Assembly (NCBI RefSeq): GCF_009807095.1
Contig: NZ_WUCC01000005.1
Location: 62,001-126,000 of the forward strand
DNA from: Rathayibacter sp. VKM Ac-2754
Lineage (GTDB): Bacteria; Actinomycetota; Actinomycetes; Actinomycetales; Microbacteriaceae
Length of the DNA: 64,000 bases
Direction: 5' to 3'
Shown here: positions 60,281 through 64,000 of the stretch, piece by piece
Numbering within the stretch: the first letter of the stretch is position 1
Layout of the letters: each line of letters starts with the position of its first letter
Translations under genes and position numbers: made by a program
The notes under the pieces: model-generated
Database searches by the model: none
The model's input: the letters and a program-made list of their open reading frames with translations, nothing else
What the model was told of the DNA's origin: nothing

Positions 60281-62428
60281 CTACGCCGCGGCGGCCAGCC
60301 CGGCCGACACCGTGAGCGCGTCGCCGTCGTCGGCGACCTCGACCAGCACCACGTCGCCGTCGCGGATCGAGCCGTCGAGCAGCGCCGTCGCCAGCTTGTC
60401 GTCGATCTCGTGCTGCATCAGGCGGCGCAGCGGCCTCGCCCCGTACTGCGGGTCATAGCCGCGCTCGGCCAGCCACCCGCGCGCGGCGGGCGTCACCGCG
60501 AGCTCGAGCCGCCGCTCCCCCAGGCGGCGCGAGAGCCGGTCGACGTAGAGCGACACGATCTCGCCGAGCTCTGTGCGGTCGAGCGCCTGGAAGATCACGA
60601 TGTCGTCGAGGCGGTTCACGAACTCGGGCTTGAAGGCCTGGCGCACCATCTGCTGCACCGCCTCCTCCTTCTGCGACCGCGACAGGTTCGGGTCGATCAG
60701 GAACTGCGAGCCGAGGTTCGAGGTGAGGATCAGGATCGTGTTGCGGAAGTCGACCGTCCGCCCCTGCCCGTCCGTCAGCCGGCCGTCGTCGAGCACCTGC
60801 AGCAGGATGTCGAACACCTCGGGGTGCGCCTTCTCGACCTCGTCGAGCAGCACCACCGAGTACGGGCGGCGCCGCACCGCCTCCGTCAGCTGACCGCCCT
60901 GCTCGTAGCCGATGTAGCCGGGAGGCGCGCCCACGAGCCGCGAGACGGCGAACTTCTCGCCGTACTCGGACATGTCGATGCGCACCATCGCCTTCTCGTC
61001 GTCGAAGAGGTGGTCGGCGAGCGCCTTCGCCAGCTCGGTCTTGCCGACGCCGGTGGGCCCCAGGAAGAGGAAGGAGCCGGTGGGCCGGTCGGGGTCGGAG
61101 ATGCCCGCGCGGGTGCGGCGGACCGCATCCGACACCGCTGACACCGCCTCGTTCTGCCCGATCAGGCGGCGGTGCAGCTCGGTCTCGAGGTGCAGCAGCT
61201 TCTCGGTCTCGCCCTGCAGGAGGCGGCCGACGGGGATGCCGGTCCACGCGGCGATGACGGCGGCGATGTCATCGGCCGTCACCTGCTCGTTGACCATGCG
61301 GCCCTCGACGGGCTCCTCCTCCTTCTCGGCGGCGGCGAGCTCGCGCTCGATCACCGGGATGTCGCCGTAGAGCAGACGGGAGGCGCGCTCGAGCTTGCCC
61401 TCGCGCTGGGCGCGCTCGGCCTCGATCCGCAGGGCGTCGAGCTTGTTCTTGAGGTCGCCGACGCGGTTGAGGGAGGCGCGCTCGCGCTCCCAGCGCTGCT
61501 GCAGCTCGTCGAGCTGGGCGCCGCGGCGGGCGAGATCCTCGCGCAGCTTCTCGAGTCGCGCCTTCGAGGCCTCGTCCTTCTCCTTCTTCAGCGCGAGCTC
61601 CTCGAGCTTCAGCCGGTCGACGGAGCGGCGCAGCTCGTCGATCTCGACCGGTGCGGAGTCGATCTCCATCCGCAGACGCGACGCGGCCTCGTCGATGAGG
61701 TCGATGGCCTTGTCGGGCAGCTGGCGGGCGGTGATGTAGCGGTTCGAGAGCGACGCGGCGGCCACGAGCGCGGCATCCGCGATGGCGACCTTGTGGTGCG
61801 CCTCGTAGCGCTCCTTGAGCCCGCGGAGGATCGCGACCGTGTCCTCGACGGTCGGCTCGCCGACGAACACCTGCTGGAACCGGCGCTCGAGGGCCGCGTC
61901 CTTCTCGATGTACTGGCGGTACTCGTCGAGGGTGGTCGCGCCGATCATCCGCAGCTCACCGCGCGCCAGCATCGGCTTGAGCATGTTCGCCGCCGCGACC
62001 GAGCCGTCGCCGCCGCCCGCGCCCATCAGGGTGTGCAGCTCGTCGATGAAGGTGATGATGCGGCCGTCGGAGTCGTTGATCTCCTTCAGGACGGCCTTGA
62101 GGCGCTCCTCGAACTCGCCGCGGTACTTCGCGCCGGCGATCAGCGCCGAGAGGTCGAGGCTGACGAGGCGCTTGTCCTTCAGGCTGTCGGCGACGTCGCC
62201 CGCCACGATCCGCTGGGCGAGGCCCTCGACGACGGCCGTCTTGCCGACGCCGGGCTCGCCGATGAGGACGGGGTTGTTCTTGGTGCGGCGCGTGAGCACC
62301 TGGCTGACGCGCCGGATCTCGGCGTCGCGACCGATGACCGGGTCGAGCTTGCCGCTCGCCGCGATCGCCGTGAGGTCGACGCCGTACTGCTCGAGGGCGG
62401 ACTGCTCGCCCTGCTGACCGGCCTGCAT
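60281..62428 (-). CDS. clpB: ClpB-type AAA+ disaggregase lacking the N-terminal domain
   Basis: 715 aa versus about 860 for full ClpB. First AAA domain with Walker A GEPGVGKT and Walker B FIDELHTL; long coiled-coil M-domain (about 380-480); second AAA with [18 protein letters not shown] and GYIGYEQGG pore loop. The Clp_N repeats are absent, as in the short ClpB isoform. With DnaK it rescues protein aggregates. ATG 62428 chosen (GGAGGAGATCACCAG upstream); a TTG at 62476 would place the start inside the HAIR operator, so I reject it. Regulated by HspR. Confidence 0.9.
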   Translation of the reverse strand: MQAGQQGEQSALEQYGVDLTAIAASGKLDPVIGRDAEIRRVSQVLTRRTKNNPVLIGEPGVGKTAVVEGLAQRIVAGDVADSLKDKRLVSLDLSALIAGAKYRGEFEERLKAVLKEINDSDGRIITFIDELHTLMGAGGGDGSVAAANMLKPMLARGELRMIGATTLDEYRQYIEKDAALERRFQQVFVGEPTVEDTVAILRGLKERYEAHHKVAIADAALVAAASLSNRYITARQLPDKAIDLIDEAASRLRMEIDSAPVEIDELRRSVDRLKLEELALKKEKDEASKARLEKLREDLARRGAQLDELQQRWERERASLNRVGDLKNKLDALRIEAERAQREGKLERASRLLYGDIPVIERELAAAEKEEEPVEGRMVNEQVTADDIAAVIAAWTGIPVGRLLQGETEKLLHLETELHRRLIGQNEAVSAVSDAVRRTRAGISDPDRPTGSFLFLGPTGVGKTELAKALADHLFDDEKAMVRIDMSEYGEKFAVSRLVGAPPGYIGYEQGGQLTEAVRRRPYSVVLLDEVEKAHPEVFDILLQVLDDGRLTDGQGRTVDFRNTILILTSNLGSQFLIDPNLSRSQKEEAVQQMVRQAFKPEFVNRLDDIVIFQALDRTELGEIVSLYVDRLSRRLGERRLELAVTPAARGWLAERGYDPQYGARPLRRLMQHEIDDKLATALLDGSIRDGDVVLVEVADDGDALTVSAGLAAAA

Positions 62429-62453
62429 CTGGTGATCTCCTCCGTGGTGATCG

Positions 62454-62480
62454 AAAGTTGAGTTCGACTGACTCAACTTT
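62454..62480 (-). promoter_or_regulatory. HAIR operator (HspR binding site) upstream of clpB
   Basis: Perfect inverted repeat AAAGTTGAGT-N7-ACTCAACTTT. It has the CTTGAGT-N7-ACTCAAG plan of HspR-associated inverted repeats (here G/C end-pair swapped), 26 nt before the clpB ATG. Repression by HspR with DnaK is the established mode in Actinobacteria. Confidence 0.9.
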
Positions 62481-62532
62481 ACCGCGCGTGGCTGTATTCC
62501 CGGGCGGAGACGCGATTCCCGCCGGTGCGCAC

Positions 62533-63021
62533 TCAGGCCGTGCGGAGCTCGCCGCCGCGGAGCGTGCGCAGCGCCTCGCGGAGGACCACGCGGAGTCGCG
62601 GCTCGCCGATCCCGGTGAGCGCGGCGATCTCTGGCTGCGTGTAGCGGCCGGCTGCGGCGAGGAGGAGGAGCTCGCGGTCGGGGCAGCTCAGGCCGAGCAC
62701 GTCGTCGCCGAGCGGGCGGCGGGCGAGGCCGCGCGCCGAGCCGAGCGTCTCGCAGAGCACCTCGAGCAGCCAGAGCACGGGCCGATCGGAGGCGGCGCCG
62801 TCTCGAGCGCGCCGCCAGACCTCGGTGAACGCCTCGGTGCAGAGCCGGTCCCGAACGGTGGGGTCGGTGTGCACGGTCGCGACGGAGGCGGCGAACAGAG
62901 GAGCGAAGCGGTCGTAGAGCTCGGCGAACGCGGCTCGGTCGCCCGAGGCCACGGCCCGGAGGAGGCGCGACGCCTCCTCGACCGGTGCCGGGCAGCTCTG
63001 CCCGTCGATCTCTGCACTCAC
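62533..63021 (-). CDS. Small sigma-70 region 2-like / ECF-type factor
   Basis: 162 aa. Region 2-like stretch [20 protein letters not shown], then [11 protein letters not shown]; region 4-like end [20 protein letters not shown], then [17 protein letters not shown]. Short and divergent, so promoter recognition is uncertain; no anti-sigma gene is adjacent. GTG start at 63021. It may be a degenerate ECF sigma or a sigma-like regulator. Confidence 0.65.
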   Translation of the reverse strand: MSAEIDGQSCPAPVEEASRLLRAVASGDRAAFAELYDRFAPLFAASVATVHTDPTVRDRLCTEAFTEVWRRARDGAASDRPVLWLLEVLCETLGSARGLARRPLGDDVLGLSCPDRELLLLAAAGRYTQPEIAALTGIGEPRLRVVLREALRTLRGGELRTA

Positions 63022-63130
63022 CTGCTCAGCGTGTCACCGCGACGAGGACGGCGGGACCGCTTGCGCAGATCGACGGACCCGAGTAGCACCCGCGATCGGG
63101 GGTCGCGGCCGAGACTCCGCGTCGATCCGC

Positions 63131-63204
63131 GTGCACAACCGAGGAGGAGAGGAGTCGAATCGGCGCTGCGGGGCCGATCGCCCGCCTCCGCCTCGGTTCT
63201 GCAC
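63131..63204 (-). terminator. Long imperfect hairpin after the DUF1206 gene
   Basis: 14-bp arms GTGCACAACCGAGG (63131-63144) and CCTCGGTTCTGCAC (63191-63204), 13 of 14 pairs, with an inner stem ATCGGC/GCCGAT (63159-63164/63173-63178). It begins 10 nt after the DUF1206 stop and ends before the sigma-like gene, so terminator or 5'-leader are both possible. Confidence 0.6.
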
Positions 63205-63214
63205 GCCGGAGAGG

Positions 63215-64000
63215 TCAGAGGCGCGGCCAGCGCGCCCGCGCGAAGCAGAACACGCCGTACGCGATCAGTCCGACCGCGACTCCGCTGAGCAGCGGCACCC
63301 CGAACGGCAGCTCGACGAGCGACTTCAGCGCCTCGTCGAGCCCGCCCGCCTGGGACGGGTCGTGCTGCACCGCGGCGAGGATGACGAGCACCCCGAGGAC
63401 CGCGAGGACGACGCCCTTCGCCGCGTAGCCGACGATGCCGAGCCAGGTGACGACCGTGCCGGTCGTGCCCGCAGGCGTCGCGATGTTCTTCAGGAACCTC
63501 TTGGTGACTCCGCGGTACACGAAGACGCCGCCCACGACGAGGATCGCGAGTCCCACGATCACGAGGAGCACCACGCCGCCCGGCGCCTGGAGCACCTGCG
63601 CGCTCGCGCTCTCGGACGACTGCGACGAGCTCGAGCTGCCGCCCATCGCGAAGCGGAGGGTCGTGACGCCCAGCGCGGCGTAGACGATCGCCTTGGCCGC
63701 CTCCTTCGCGCGCTTGCCCCAGGTCTCGGCGGCGCTGTCGCCGGGCGAGACGAGGAAGACCTCGAGGACGCCCCACAGAGCGAGTCCGAGGAGGCCGATG
63801 GCGCAGACCCACAGCACGACGACTCCGCCCGGCTGCGCGGCGAGGGCGCTGAGGGCGCCGGTCTGGTCGGCCTCGCCGCCGCCTCCGCGCGCGACTCCGA
63901 GCGCGATGCCTCCGATGAGGAGGTGCACGAGTCCGTTCGCGGCGAAGCCGAAGCGCGCCAGTGTGCGCACCGCCGTCGAGTCCTGCGCCTCGTTCGCCGT
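63215..64000 (-). CDS. DUF1206 membrane protein, 5' partial
   Basis: At least 262 residues; the frame is open to the window edge (reading TANEAQDSTAV before RTLARFGFAANG), so the start is outside. Three pairs of membrane helices in a repeated pattern (GFAANGLVHLLIGGIALGVA; AAKAIVYAALGVTTLRFAMG; GYAAKGVVLAVLGVLVILAA), typical of the triplicated DUF1206 fold. A Ser-rich loop (GGSSSSSQSSESASA) lies between the second and third. Function unknown. Confidence 0.85.
   Translation of the reverse strand, partial: TANEAQDSTAVRTLARFGFAANGLVHLLIGGIALGVARGGGGEADQTGALSALAAQPGGVVVLWVCAIGLLGLALWGVLEVFLVSPGDSAAETWGKRAKEAAKAIVYAALGVTTLRFAMGGSSSSSQSSESASAQVLQAPGGVVLLVIVGLAILVVGGVFVYRGVTKRFLKNIATPAGTTGTVVTWLGIVGYAAKGVVLAVLGVLVILAAVQHDPSQAGGLDEALKSLVELPFGVPLLSGVAVGLIAYGVFCFARARWPRL

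Noticed and set aside
60281-62476. TTG start for clpB at 62476
   Set aside because: It would lie inside the HAIR operator; the ATG at 62428 has a strong GGAGGAG SD.
1-64000. Prophage or conjugative element
   Set aside because: No integrase, structural phage, relaxase or T4SS genes; RadC alone is not evidence for a mobile element.

Overview
The window is about 64 kb of very GC-rich DNA with dense, short-spaced genes. Gene content points to an actinobacterium of the family Microbacteriaceae (Rathayibacter/Curtobacterium-like; the genus is a guess). Signs are a DUF3151 protein, a septum-formation-domain protein, actinobacterial two-component and LAL/LuxR regulators, a perfect HspR-type (HAIR) operator before clpB, many GTG starts and ATGA/GTGA overlaps, and TGGTCGAGTAG-type intergenic palindromes. 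I saw no rRNA, tRNA or CRISPR array.

Layout. 0-9.4 kb: the end of a large LuxR-family regulator, small housekeeping and metal genes (DoxX, a PMM-like HAD phosphatase, a Met/Cys-rich copper-binding four-helix protein, YjbR, MFS, DUF3151, NagD-like HAD, SpoU methyltransferase) and two striking repeat loci. 9.4-16 kb (minus): a heterodimeric ABC exporter, pyrE and a long disordered membrane protein. 16-31.4 kb: exonuclease III, DUF4012, AEC transporter, hydrolase, two GNAT enzymes, DUF6421, a histidine kinase/response regulator pair, threonine aldolase-lipoprotein pair, and dihydrolipoamide dehydrogenase. 31.6-37.3 kb (plus): nitroreductase, a sulfonate/nitrate-type ABC importer and an acetyl-CoA-synthetase-like ligase.

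37.4-47.9 kb looks like an accessory island between the acs-like gene and nadE. It has a HipBA toxin-antitoxin locus with four evenly spaced operators and a damaged hipA at one end. In the middle are two divergent sets of redox genes (ADH, SDR, AKRs, carboxymuconolactone decarboxylase, FMN-binding lipoprotein, an XRE/MmyB regulator, DUF2255, MFS). At the other end an NTF2-like gene is fused in frame to the C-terminal part of a TniB-type transposon ATPase.

49-58 kb (minus) is one long probable catabolic operon: sugar ABC importer, type-B carboxylesterase, ROK regulator, a pyranose-oxidase-like GMC flavoenzyme, a CMP/guanine-type deaminase and a TIM-barrel sugar isomerase. I infer uptake, de-acylation, FAD-dependent oxidation and further breakdown of an unknown glycoside. 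58.3-64 kb: a second ADH, RadC, an N-domain-less ClpB under HAIR control, a small sigma-like factor and a DUF1206 protein running off the window.

The most unusual non-coding features are a 76-bp four-box quasi-palindrome present in five copies at two loci, and a seven-unit 32-bp tandem array of hairpins whose stems show compensatory base changes.
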